Source of the DNA: Pseudomonadota bacterium
GTDB taxonomy: Bacteria; Pseudomonadota; Alphaproteobacteria; Rhizobiales; Xanthobacteraceae
Direction of reading: 5' to 3'
DNA: 18,708 nucleotides
Assembly (NCBI GenBank): GCA_021779635.1
Contig: JAJYAH010000042.1
Coordinates: forward strand, 1-18,708
Shown: positions 7,646 through 15,669 of the stretch, piece by piece
How positions within the stretch are numbered: the stretch's first letter is position 1
Layout of the letters: each line of letters begins with the position of its first letter
The notes under the pieces: generated by a model
What the model was told of the DNA's origin: nothing
The model's database searches: none
Seen by the model: only the letters and a program-made list of their open reading frames with translations
Position numbers and translations under genes: made by a program

Positions 7646-8621
7646 CACGCACGCCTCCCGACGATCCCGCCTGGAAATAGCGGGCGTAGATCGCCTCAAG
7701 GCTCGGCTCATCGACCGAAAGTCGCCGCAGCGATCCGTTCGCGGCAACCACCACCCGCGCCGCCTCCGGGCGCACGTCCCGGTCGGCCGTCATGCGAAAA
7801 CGGTCCGCGGCCACGGTTTCGACATTGGTCACGCCCGGTATTGTCGCAAGCCGCCGGGCAATTCCGGCACCGTCGGCCTCGACTTCAACCACAAAGCCGG
7901 CGCCCAGCACCTGGGTGGCCAGCTCGGCAACGGAGCCCATCATGACGATGCGTCCGGCCTGGAACAGCGCGACGCGGTCGCACACCCGCTGGACCTGATC
8001 GAGCATGTGAGACGACAACAAGATTGTCACGCCTTCGGCCTTGAGTTCGCCGATCAGGTCCAGGAATTCGAGCGTGGCCTGCGGATCGAGACCCGAGGTC
8101 GGCTCGTCGAGAATAGCGATCTCCGCCCGCTTGATGATAATCTCGGCAAGGCCGAGCCGCTGGCGCATGCCACGCGAAAACGTGGCGACTCGCTTGTTCG
8201 CCACCTCGGTGAGCCGAACCCGGGCGAGCGCTTCCCGGATTCGCTGCAACCGCTCCGTCCACGAAAGGCCCATCAGCCTTGCGATGTAGGACAGGTTCTC
8301 GACCGCGGTCATGTGATCGTAGAAGCCGACCGAGTCGGGAAGATAGCCGACGCGCCGCTTGACCTGCAGCGGCGCGCGCGCCGGATCGAATCCAAGGACG
8401 TTCACCTTGCCTTCGGAAATTTCGGTCAGCCCGAGCATCATCAGGATCGTGGTGGTCTTGCCCGCGCCGTTAGGTCCGAGCAATCCGAACACCTCGCCTC
8501 TCATGATATCGAAGTTGATGGCATCGACGGCGCTGGTGTCGCCGTAACGCCGGCTGAGACCGCGCGCGGCGATCACGACTTGTCTGGCGGGCACGGCCGC
8601 CTGGTTTTGCCGGTCGCTCAT
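7635..8621 (-). CDS. ABC-2 type transporter ATP-binding protein (NosF/CcmA-like)
   Basis: A 328-residue ATPase. It shows Walker [10 protein letters not shown] (49-57), Q-loop region [20 protein letters not shown], signature FSRGM (148-152; Ser-Arg-Gly in place of SGG, as in many exporters), Walker [14 protein letters not shown] (168-180) and H-loop SSH (His 205). A C-terminal domain of about 100 residues follows, as in ABC-2 exporter ATPases. ATG 8621 overlaps the upstream stop by four bases (ATGA), and its own stop overlaps the permease start, so the three genes are translationally coupled. The upstream extension of the open frame to 8699 lies inside the preceding gene and is rejected. Confidence 0.93.
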   Translation of the reverse strand: MSDRQNQAAVPARQVVIAARGLSRRYGDTSAVDAINFDIMRGEVFGLLGPNGAGKTTTILMMLGLTEISEGKVNVLGFDPARAPLQVKRRVGYLPDSVGFYDHMTAVENLSYIARLMGLSWTERLQRIREALARVRLTEVANKRVATFSRGMRQRLGLAEIIIKRAEIAILDEPTSGLDPQATLEFLDLIGELKAEGVTILLSSHMLDQVQRVCDRVALFQAGRIVMMGSVAELATQVLGAGFVVEVEADGAGIARRLATIPGVTNVETVAADRFRMTADRDVRPEAARVVVAANGSLRRLSVDEPSLEAIYARYFQAGSSGGVRDAA

Positions 8622-9784
8622 CGCCGTCCGAACCTCGCAACCGCGCCAAGCATCAAGAGAAGCGCAATGCCGATGACGCCGGCGCCCGCCATCCCCCACA
8701 CCGTGGAGGTGGTGACGGTAATCCGGAACTGGCCGGAGGCGTTCTCTCCGCGCAAGGTCGCGCGGATCGACGTCATGTAGTCGCCGGCGAGCGACTTGTC
8801 GCTCGGCGTCACCAATGCCTGAACCTCGGCATCCTTGCCGGGTACCAACCGGTCGATGGTGGCCGGCTCGAATGTCACCTTCCAGCCGGTCGGCGCCGTC
8901 GCTGCGAGCGCGATATTATCCGCAGGCGCGGTGCCGGTATTGGTGACGACGATCGGGATCGAACTCTGCTGCGCCGCCACCGCACGCGCGCTCAACAGTC
9001 CATCGCGTCCGGCGACCTGAAGTTGCGGCTGTCCGACGATATCAAGCGCAAGCTCGGTCTGCGCCGAAGCATCCTCCGCTTTGACCGTCACCTTTACCGG
9101 GAAATTCCCTGCGTCGATCGTGCCCGGCGGGCGAACCCTGAGCTTGATGTCCTTGGACTGACCGGCCTCGATCGGAATCGAGGAAAGCTCCTGGGTGCCA
9201 TAGGCCTCGGTGAATGAGGTCTCGAAATTCGCCGGCGCATCGGCGGCGAAGCTTGCGGTCAGATTGCGTCCGCTGTCGTTCTTGATGGTCAGCGTATATT
9301 CGAAATTCGATTTCGGACTGCCGCGCAGCGAAGGCAGTTTCGACGTTACCGTGAGCTTGGCCGGCAATTCCTTGGCGAGCGCCACGACCACCGGCAAGGT
9401 CGCCTCGGTGCCCTGCCCTTCGGCCTTGACCGTCAGCGTCTGCTCGCTCATTCCGCTGCTGGCAGGCACGTCGAGCCGAAGCTGAAGGGCAACGCTGGCG
9501 TCCGGCGCCGGCATCGCCGCGGCCACCGGCTGTCCACCGCCCAGCAGCGTCGCCGACCACCCGCTCGGCACGCCGCTGACCGTGAGATTGTATCGCTGCG
9601 GCCCCAATCCGTAATTCTGCAGGCGCAGCGGTATGTTCGTGGTGGTGCCGGGCCGGACCGTGATCGCCGGATAGTCGGACATCAGGTAAAGACCCCTGAT
9701 GTCGCGCGGCGGCTCGGCGGCGTGAGCAGCCGACACCGTCAATCCAACGGCGAAAGCAATCAAGGCGAGAGCACGTGCTCGCAT
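8618..9784 (-). CDS. NEW3-domain membrane-anchored protein of ABC-2 exporter operon
   Basis: A 388-residue exported protein. Its signal peptide ([22 protein letters not shown]) is followed by tandem Ig-like beta repeats of the NEW3 (alpha-galactosidase-associated, COG1470-like) kind: [32 protein letters not shown], a second repeat around [16 protein letters not shown], and a third with [19 protein letters not shown] and [13 protein letters not shown] single C-terminal span ([20 protein letters not shown]) ends in basic residues, so the repeats face the periplasm and the protein is anchored in the inner membrane. ATG 9784 has GGAG nine bases upstream. First gene of the operon with the ATPase and ABC-2 permease. 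It may be a periplasmic adaptor or substrate-handling part of the exporter; its exact role is not known to me. Confidence 0.85.
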   Translation of the reverse strand: MRARALALIAFAVGLTVSAAHAAEPPRDIRGLYLMSDYPAITVRPGTTTNIPLRLQNYGLGPQRYNLTVSGVPSGWSATLLGGGQPVAAAMPAPDASVALQLRLDVPASSGMSEQTLTVKAEGQGTEATLPVVVALAKELPAKLTVTSKLPSLRGSPKSNFEYTLTIKNDSGRNLTASFAADAPANFETSFTEAYGTQELSSIPIEAGQSKDIKLRVRPPGTIDAGNFPVKVTVKAEDASAQTELALDIVGQPQLQVAGRDGLLSARAVAAQQSSIPIVVTNTGTAPADNIALAATAPTGWKVTFEPATIDRLVPGKDAEVQALVTPSDKSLAGDYMTSIRATLRGENASGQFRITVTTSTVWGMAGAGVIGIALLLMLGAVARFGRR

Positions 9785-9844
9785 GGCAAAACACTCCTGC
9801 AGGGTAAGCAAGAACGGGGATGGGCGCCGCTGGTCAAAGAGCAG

Positions 9845-9874
9845 TGACAGCAACGCGACGCATCATGACAGCAA
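9845..9874. promoter_or_regulatory. Tandem 9-bp repeat upstream of the NEW3-ABC operon
   Basis: tgacagcaa occurs at 9845-9853 and 9866-9874, exactly 21 bp apart (two helical turns), 61-90 bp upstream of the operon's ATG at 9784. A further gtgac lies at 9876. Same-face direct repeats at this distance are a common operator layout, for example for response regulators. The 230-bp gap (9785-10014) contains no open frame I would call a gene. Confidence 0.35.
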
Positions 9875-10014
9875 TCGTGACGAAGTTTGGGAGATCGCCC
9901 GGCAACCCAATTACAAGTCGGTGATTGCAGCTCAGACTTTAGTTTGAAATTTCGACGCTTCACCGCGATGAAGGCGACTCCACCATCGGGGGATCGCGCG
10001 CCGGATCCGCCGCG

Positions 10015-11727
10015 CTATAATCCGTGGATCATCCCGGCGTCGATCAGCAAACGGTTGAGCCGGCGGGATTCCGCGCCGTCCTTGCAGGCGTAAAACACGC
10101 CCTTACAGCGCAGCATGACGGTCTTCTGTTCCTCGAACGAGGGATCGAGCGGGATGCCGGCGGCTTCCTGGATCACCAGCGGAAGATAGGCGCCGTCGAT
10201 CGTGTCCATCACAGCCGGACTCCGAACCGGCTCGAAATTGACGGCGTCGATCGCGTAATAGGTCGCATAGTAGCGCGGGTCGTAATTCTCCAGCTTCTTG
10301 CCGATCCCGGCTTCATCGAGGCCGGGATCGAGCAGATGCGGTGAGAACTCCGGCTGATGATCGCCGTAGCGCACGACCAGGAACGGCTGCCCCGGAAATT
10401 TCCTCTTCAGCCCCGCAATGAACGCCGCGTAGTCGCTGGCGCTGATCGCCTGCCGGCGCAGATATTCGTCGACCATGGGCGCATTGCCGGGCGCGCGCCA
10501 TGACGGCATCAGGTCGGGGCGAAACTTCGTCTCCCAGGGAAAATGATTGGCGGCGAGATAGACGAACATGAACAGCGGCGGCGCCGCCGGCGCTTCCCGC
10601 GACATCAATCCGATCGCCTTGTCGTAAAAGAAGCTGTCGGGCTCGACGTCTTTGGCGCCGAGATCATGCGCGTCGTAGAAATGCTGGATCCCGGTGGTGG
10701 TCTGGAAACTGCGCGCGCTCATGAACGCGCCGAATGCCGGATAGAGCGAGATCGTCTCATAGCCGCAGCGGCGCAGCGCCAGCGGCAGCCCGCGCTCGAC
10801 GCGGCCGGAGGCGATGCGGGTGACGAAATAGGCGAACCGGCCGAACGAACGCGACGAGAGCCCGGCCAGCACATTGTATTCGGTGAACCAGCTCGGGCCG
10901 CCATTGCTCTCGGCCAGGAATTTGCGCGCCTTGCCGTCGAACGAGGTAAAATGGCTGCCATAGCCCGCCGGCACCTTGATGCCGTCGACCGCGCGAATAT
11001 CGAAACTGGACTCGTCATGGATCATGATGATGTTCGGCCGTCGCCCGGCGGGATGACAGGAATCCAGCAGCGGCACGTTGAGACGCTCGGCGGCCACGGC
11101 ATCGGATTCCATGAAGCCATAATTGATGAAATCCGACATCGCGTTGACGCCGGAGCGGGAAAATTTCGACAGATAACCGTCGTCGTAATAGCCGCGCCAG
11201 GCTTCATCCGGCCAGGTAAAGGAATAGCCGACCAGTGCCGCAAGGCACGCCAGCGCGCCGGCCGCCGCCGGCAGGCGGCGGATGCGGAACGGATCGAGCC
11301 ACCACAGCGCGTACATCAAGGGAACCAGGACCAACCCGGCGCCGACAACGGACCAGCGCAGCTGGGGAAAGATCGTAAACAGGAATGCCGCGGTATCGCG
11401 GTCGATCACCATCAGGTCGACGAAGTTCGCGGTCATCTGCGCGATGTCGTGCTTGAGCCGCGACAACAGGATCAGCACCACGACCAGGGTCAGCGACAGC
11501 GCGCCCGATAGTGCCGGACGCCGCAGCAGCGCAATCCAGAAGAAGTTCAAAATTCCCCACGACAGCAGGAAGCCGACGCGCGCGCTGAAGTCGGCTTCGG
11601 TCTGGAGCATGATGGCCAGCGCCGCCAGATGCGGTGCTGCGACCGCCAGCAGGCGCCAGATTCCGACCGCCGCGGTTCCGGCAGCGGCAACCGCGGGGGA
11701 TGGACCAGGATTTGGCGCGGTCGCCAT
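10015..11727 (-). CDS. LTA-synthase/phosphoglycerol-transferase-like membrane sulfatase-fold protein
   Basis: About 570 residues from ATG 11727. The N-terminal third carries about five membrane spans (LLAVAAPHLAALAIML, VGFLLSWGILNFFWIALL, LSLTLVVVLILL, VGAGLVLVPLMYALWW, AAAGALACLAALVGYSF). A periplasmic alkaline-phosphatase/sulfatase-superfamily domain follows. Likely metal ligands are Glu in NIIMIHDESSFD (about 239) and Asp-His in RYGDHQPEF (456-457); His in AANHFPW (395) and the candidate nucleophile Ser in GPSWFTEYN (about 279) complete the site. Relatives transfer phosphoglycerol or phosphoethanolamine to envelope glycans, or are uncharacterised. The start is uncertain: the open frame reaches ATG 11841, but that extension (RQCRCCCVP) looks non-coding and no start has a clear ribosome site. 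Confidence 0.82.
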   Translation of the reverse strand: MATAPNPGPSPAVAAAGTAAVGIWRLLAVAAPHLAALAIMLQTEADFSARVGFLLSWGILNFFWIALLRRPALSGALSLTLVVVLILLSRLKHDIAQMTANFVDLMVIDRDTAAFLFTIFPQLRWSVVGAGLVLVPLMYALWWLDPFRIRRLPAAAGALACLAALVGYSFTWPDEAWRGYYDDGYLSKFSRSGVNAMSDFINYGFMESDAVAAERLNVPLLDSCHPAGRRPNIIMIHDESSFDIRAVDGIKVPAGYGSHFTSFDGKARKFLAESNGGPSWFTEYNVLAGLSSRSFGRFAYFVTRIASGRVERGLPLALRRCGYETISLYPAFGAFMSARSFQTTTGIQHFYDAHDLGAKDVEPDSFFYDKAIGLMSREAPAAPPLFMFVYLAANHFPWETKFRPDLMPSWRAPGNAPMVDEYLRRQAISASDYAAFIAGLKRKFPGQPFLVVRYGDHQPEFSPHLLDPGLDEAGIGKKLENYDPRYYATYYAIDAVNFEPVRSPAVMDTIDGAYLPLVIQEAAGIPLDPSFEEQKTVMLRCKGVFYACKDGAESRRLNRLLIDAGMIHGL

Positions 11728-11904
11728 AAGCGGTACGCAACAACACCGGCACTGTCTGGGGGCCTTGACTGGCGCTGACCAGGAGACGGATGCCGCAGCC
11801 GGAAACCGCAGCATGTCACAAAAATGTAATGGAACCGTCATTTATGTGCAACAGAAACGGCAAGTTAGGCCGCTCCCGGCTAAAATCCGCCCGGCGTCTC
11901 ACCG

Positions 11905-12317
11905 TTATGATCGCACGGGGCGCGCTGCGATGCCCTCGATGAACAGATCGATGATCGCCTCGGCGGTACGCTCGGCCTCGGCATCGGCCACGCCCCAGCG
12001 CGGAAAATGACCATCGATGTTCATGCGGGCAAAGCCGTACACCAGCGCGCGGGCCCTCACCCGAAATGGGCGGGGTTGCGCATCGCCCAGCGCAGATAAG
12101 CGAGGCCGAAGCACCGAAACCGAGCCAGCGGATCGCTCGCCGGCGCCGCGGCAAGCGCGACGTCGATCTCGGCCCGGAAACGCCGCTGGGCTTCCTCGGC
12201 CACCGCCATGATCAGCGCATCGCGGCTCGGGAAATGCCGAAACGGCGCACCCGGTGACACCCCGGCGCGGCGCGCGGCCTCGCGCACGCTCACCGCCTCG
12301 GCGCCACCCTCTAAGGC
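11905..12317 (-). pseudogene. Decayed TetR/AcrR-family regulator (N-terminal truncation plus internal deletion/frameshift)
   Basis: Two reading frames together spell a TetR regulator. The first (about 12317 to 12057) encodes ALEGGAEAVSVREAARRAGV, then SPGAPFRHFPSRDALIMAV (helix-turn-helix and helix 4) and on to LRWAMRNPAHF, before an early stop. A second frame resumes at about 12060 with RARALVYGFARMNIDGHF and ends normally at 11905. In family members I recall, roughly 40-50 residues separate these segments, so an internal deletion that shifted the frame is likelier than a one-base error. The N-terminus is also gone: an in-frame stop lies about 18 bases upstream of the homology, no ATG is available, and DNA-binding helix 1 is missing. 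It abuts the hydrolase stop at 12311, and probably once regulated the upstream SDR and hydrolase genes. Confidence 0.78.
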
Positions 12318-13126
12318 TGCGTGCCACCCGACAGTTCAATGTAGCGCTTGGCTGATCGCTGCACCGCGCGCGCGCCGCCGGTCATCACCTGGCGTCCCGG
12401 AAAAGCCCCGTAAATTCGGTCGAACCGCCAAGGCGCCAAGGTGGCGGCGATGCGGAGTACGGTCGCCGCGGCCAGCGGCATCATGTTCGGGTAACTCCAG
12501 AGAAACGAGACCCGGTCGAGGTCCGCCGCCACCTGCACAATGTCGCCGCTCAGGATCGCGCCGCGCCCGTCCGCACCATCGGCCCAATGCAGCACGGTGC
12601 CGCCTGGAAAGTGGCCGCCCAACCGCAGCAACGTCACGCCCGGCACGATTTCCAGCGTTTCGCCGTCCCAATGACGGATCGCGGGGTCAGGACGCATGAC
12701 CCAAGCGGCGTCGGCGGCGTGCAGGTGCACCGCGCAGCCAAAGGCGCGCGCCCAATCCTGCATGCGCGTGTAGTAATGCGGATGCGAGATCGCGATCGCC
12801 TGCAGGCCGCCCAATGCGCGGACCAGCATTTCGGTCGCATCGTCCAAGAGCGCAATGCAGTCCCAGAGAATGTTGCCCTTCGGGGTGCGCAACAGCAGTG
12901 CGCGCTGGCCGATACCGAATCCTGGATGGGTATGGATTTCGAACAGATCGGCTTCCAGGTGCCGCCAGGCGTTGACGTGGCCGCCCGCCAGCCTCGTTGG
13001 TGTGGTCCAAACCTGTCCGCCGCGCGGCACGAATTGCCGTTCATCTTCGCAGATCACGCAGCCGGCGGGTGGCGCGGGAGTATCCGGATAGGAAGTACCG
13101 CAGGCGTTGCAAATCTGAATCGGCAT
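12311..13126 (-). CDS. MBL-fold metallo-hydrolase with N-terminal zinc ribbon
   Basis: A 271-residue cytoplasmic protein. The N-terminus has a rubredoxin-like CxxC pair (CNAC 6-9, CVIC 23-26). The metallo-beta-lactamase fold follows: ALLLRTPKGNILWDCIAL (strand leading to the site), SHPHYYTRM (114-122), GGHFPGGTVLHW (His 172) and LSGDIVQV (Asp 195). The usual HxHxDH motif is altered: SHPHYYT keeps both histidines (115, 117), but Tyr and Thr replace the Asp-His that bind the second metal, so metal content may be non-standard. ATG 13126 is preceded by AAGGA. It starts 43 bp after the SDR stop, so the two are probably co-transcribed. The substrate is unknown. Confidence 0.88.
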   Translation of the reverse strand: MPIQICNACGTSYPDTPAPPAGCVICEDERQFVPRGGQVWTTPTRLAGGHVNAWRHLEADLFEIHTHPGFGIGQRALLLRTPKGNILWDCIALLDDATEMLVRALGGLQAIAISHPHYYTRMQDWARAFGCAVHLHAADAAWVMRPDPAIRHWDGETLEIVPGVTLLRLGGHFPGGTVLHWADGADGRGAILSGDIVQVAADLDRVSFLWSYPNMMPLAAATVLRIAATLAPWRFDRIYGAFPGRQVMTGGARAVQRSAKRYIELSGGTQP

Positions 13127-13169
13127 GAAGCATTCCTTAATCGCTGGCGATCACTTCACCTCGCAAGGT

Positions 13170-14021
13170 TCACGCCGGCGGCGTCAATCCGAGCCGCTTG
13201 GCGATGATCCTGTCGACCATCCGCTTCGGCAGCAGGGCCGTGATCAGGTGTCGCATCGGGTCGGGCGTGATCTCGTAGCGCACCCGCGGGTTGGCCGATG
13301 TCAGGACGTCGAAGATCCGTTCGGCGATCCTTTCCGGCGGCAATCCGATTTCGCCGAGGTGCAGCATGAATTTGCGGACCCGCTCCAGCGCCGGGAAATA
13401 GGGCGAATTCCTGTAGGCGGAAATGTCGACCTCGTCGGCCTTGCTCCAGATCGGGGTCTTCACCGCGCCGGGCGCGACGATGATGACATCGATGCCGAAC
13501 AGCATCATTTCGCGGCGCAGGCTCTCGGACAGTCCCTCGATCGCATGTTTCGATGCTGCATAGGCCGACGCCAACGGGTTGCCGTTCTTGCCGGCCACCG
13601 AGCTGATCATCACGATCTTGCCGCGCGGTCCCTTCAGCGACGGGTCGGACCCGAGCAGCGGACCGAACGCCTGGGTGGCGATGATCGGCCCGATGACGTT
13701 GACCTCCATCTGGCGACGGAATTCGTCGGCCGACAGCTCAAGCACCGGCCCCGCGACCGCAATGCCGGCATTGTTGACCAGCCCGGCCAGCGTTTCGCCG
13801 GCGAGCGCCGTGCGAACCTCACGCGCGGTCGCCAGTACCGCGGCCTCATCGGTGACGTCGAACTGCAGCGGGATGAAATTGGCGCCGAATTCGGTTTTGA
13901 GGCGGTCGGCGTCGGCCGGCTTGCGCACGCTGCCGAACACCCGAAATCCGCGATCCAGCAGCAGCCTGGCCGTGGCCCAGCCGATGCCGGTGGAGGCGCC
14001 GGTAATGACGACAGATCGCAT
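13170..14021 (-). CDS. Short-chain dehydrogenase/reductase (SDR)
   Basis: A 283-residue classical SDR. It has the cofactor-binding TGASTGIG (7-14), DVTDEAAV (adenine-ring Asp 55), NNAG (83-86), catalytic Ser at 140-141 (MISS), and YAASK (Tyr 154, Lys 158). The region after the second glycine motif (SVRKPADADRL) carries Arg-Lys, which favours NADP(H). A C-terminal substrate lobe follows. These features indicate an NAD(P)H-dependent alcohol/carbonyl oxidoreductase; the substrate cannot be assigned. ATG 14021 has GGGGA six bases upstream. First gene of a probable operon with the MBL hydrolase and the broken TetR gene. Confidence 0.93.
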   Translation of the reverse strand: MRSVVITGASTGIGWATARLLLDRGFRVFGSVRKPADADRLKTEFGANFIPLQFDVTDEAAVLATAREVRTALAGETLAGLVNNAGIAVAGPVLELSADEFRRQMEVNVIGPIIATQAFGPLLGSDPSLKGPRGKIVMISSVAGKNGNPLASAYAASKHAIEGLSESLRREMMLFGIDVIIVAPGAVKTPIWSKADEVDISAYRNSPYFPALERVRKFMLHLGEIGLPPERIAERIFDVLTSANPRVRYEITPDPMRHLITALLPKRMVDRIIAKRLGLTPPA

Positions 14022-14592
14022 GATGGTCCCCTTACGTCATGGCGCGACCGAGCGAAATTGCTTCGCCGCCGACGCCATGGTGACGATAACAGTTCCAGCG
14101 ACAACCGCGAAGCCGCCCGCTGAGTAGAAGTGTGCGCACGATCACATCGCTCGCCACGAGATCGCGAACCGAAAATCCGAACCGGTCTCTACCGGGCAAG
14201 ACCTGAAAAAAATTTCGATCGAACTGGGCCGGCTGAATGGCGGGTTCGGCATGTTGACTAACAGCTTGCGACTGCTCGCAAACGGCGATGCTCGCCAATT
14301 TTCGATGAAAGCAACAAAGAAAAACTTTACGCGACTGTCACCGATTTGGGTAAGGGGCCGTTTGAAAATCGCTGCTAGCGAGAAACCATCGCCGTTATCT
14401 TAGGCGTCCAAGCGATTTGAATTATTTATTCAAACCCCAACCGGTGGCCGCGCCGGTGCGGAGCCAGGGTTCTTCCAGCGGCCGACTTCGAAAATGCAAG
14501 TGCAAGCACGTGCTGACGGCGCCGCGGCTCACGGCGTCGATGGATGATGCAGATAACGGCGTCGACCCTCGCAACGCAACAGGGAGAATGCC
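14022..14592. other. 571-bp gene-free region upstream of the protease cluster
   Basis: No open frame here looks coding. It is visibly richer in A and T than the flanking genes, especially 14200-14435. It holds an inverted repeat TTTGAAT-tattt-ATTCAAA (14416-14434), a 10-bp palindrome AGCACGTGCT (14505-14514) and a repeated acggcgtcga (14531-14540 and 14556-14565, 25-bp period). It must contain the SDR promoter (left) and the protease promoter (right). I did not find a convincing -35/-10 pair for either. Confidence 0.6.
14416..14434. promoter_or_regulatory. AT-rich inverted repeat upstream of the protease gene
   Basis: TTTGAAT (14416-14422) and ATTCAAA (14428-14434) form a perfect 7-bp inverted repeat around five bases, in the most AT-rich part of the region and about 160 bp upstream of the protease ATG. 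It could bind a dimeric regulator. Function is inferred from symmetry and position only. Confidence 0.3.
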
Positions 14593-15654
14593 ATGACACT
14601 CATTGTAAGCTCGATTGCCGCGCGTATTCATGCTTTGAACCTTAACTGGCTCGCCAAAGACAATGAACTGACTGCGCTTTCCGAGGCGGAGAGACGTCTC
14701 CGGCTCGGTGCCATACCGCCCGCCGGCAAGACCCTGGCCGAGCGGGAAGCGGTCTCAGCGGCACAGGTTCATGCCCTTGCCGGAAGCTATCCCGCGGCCT
14801 ATGACGCCCGCATCGCCGGCTGGGTTACCCCGGTCGAAGACCAGGGCGGCTGCGGTTCATGCGTCGCCTTCGGAACGACCGCCACGGTCGAGTCTGCGGT
14901 GCGTATCGCCAACAACAACAGGAACCTGGCCGTCGATCTCTCCGAAGCCCAGGTGTTCTACTGCTATGGCAAGGCTGCCGGCGCTACCTGTGGAAGCGGC
15001 TGGTGGCCGGACGGCGCGCTGAATGGCTACAAGACCGGAGTCGTGGACGCCGCCTGCTTCCCCTACACGGCCGGAGACCAAAATTGCAATCTTTGCAGCA
15101 ACTGGAAGGACCGGTTGACCGCGATCTCCGGCTGGACCCTGGTCAACTCCGTCACCGCGATGAAGACCCAGATTTCCAGCAAGGGCCCGATGTCGGCATG
15201 CTTCACCGTGTACAATGATTTTTTTGCGTATTCCTCCGGAACGTACTCGCCGGATACCGCCAGCGGCGTAGCCGGCGGACATTGCATTTCCGTGGTCGGC
15301 TACAATGACGCCGGCAAATACTGGATCTGCAAGAACAGCTGGGGCACCGGCTGGGGTGAAAGCGGCTTCTTCTGCATCGCCTACAATACCTGCGGATTGG
15401 ATTCCGAGATGTGGGCGATCAACGGCGTCGTCGACACCGGCTGGCGTAACAACCAGGCTGTTCGAGGCCTCTGGGCGATCGATCAAGACTTCAACGCGTG
15501 GGCGTATCTCAGCGACTACGGGTGGAAGAAACTGTCCAACAATACCGACAATATCTTCTACGACATGCTGAGCCAGATCATGGCGGCCAAGGCCTCGGGC
15601 CACGCCGTCAACGTGCATCTGACCAACGGCGTCATCGACCAGATCTACAGTTGA
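14593..15654 (+). CDS. Papain-like (C1A) cysteine protease with C-terminal accessory domain
   Basis: A 353-residue peptidase with three parts. Residues 1-65 form a short pro-region (NWLAKDNELTALSEAERRLR). Residues 66-285 form the papain domain: DQGGCGSCVAFG supplies the oxyanion Gln 84 and catalytic Cys 90, GGHCISVVGY supplies His 230, and WICKNSWGTGWGESGFF supplies Asn 248. Val replaces the usual Trp after the catalytic Cys, and many cysteines could form disulfides. Residues 290-353 are an extension (LWAIDQDFNAWAYLSDYGW) homologous to the next gene's product. No signal peptide is visible. The strong AGGGAG ends six bases before ATG 14593. It begins a three-gene cluster with a partner protein and a chagasin-type inhibitor. 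A run of seven T at 15219-15225 is a possible slippage site, but the frame is intact. Confidence 0.93.
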   Translation: MTLIVSSIAARIHALNLNWLAKDNELTALSEAERRLRLGAIPPAGKTLAEREAVSAAQVHALAGSYPAAYDARIAGWVTPVEDQGGCGSCVAFGTTATVESAVRIANNNRNLAVDLSEAQVFYCYGKAAGATCGSGWWPDGALNGYKTGVVDAACFPYTAGDQNCNLCSNWKDRLTAISGWTLVNSVTAMKTQISSKGPMSACFTVYNDFFAYSSGTYSPDTASGVAGGHCISVVGYNDAGKYWICKNSWGTGWGESGFFCIAYNTCGLDSEMWAINGVVDTGWRNNQAVRGLWAIDQDFNAWAYLSDYGWKKLSNNTDNIFYDMLSQIMAAKASGHAVNVHLTNGVIDQIYS

Positions 15655-15669
15655 GAAAGGAACAAGCTC

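Noticed and set aside
7347..8780. 477-residue plus-strand open frame opposite the ABC-2 genes
   Set aside because: It has no recognisable motif and covers two well-supported minus-strand genes.
10543..11511. 322-residue plus-strand open frame opposite the sulfatase-fold gene
   Set aside because: Shadow with no domain content.
11728..11841. 38-residue N-terminal extension of the sulfatase-fold protein
   Set aside because: The translation is non-membrane, Cys/Arg-rich and unlike a signal; the DNA looks like an upstream region. Kept only as an alternative start.
13125..14123. 332-residue plus-strand open frame opposite the SDR gene
   Set aside because: Arg/His/Gln-rich shadow; the minus strand has intact SDR motifs.
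14032..14298. 88-residue minus-strand open frame in the gap before the protease
   Set aside because: No ribosome site, no motif, and codon use unlike the neighbours.
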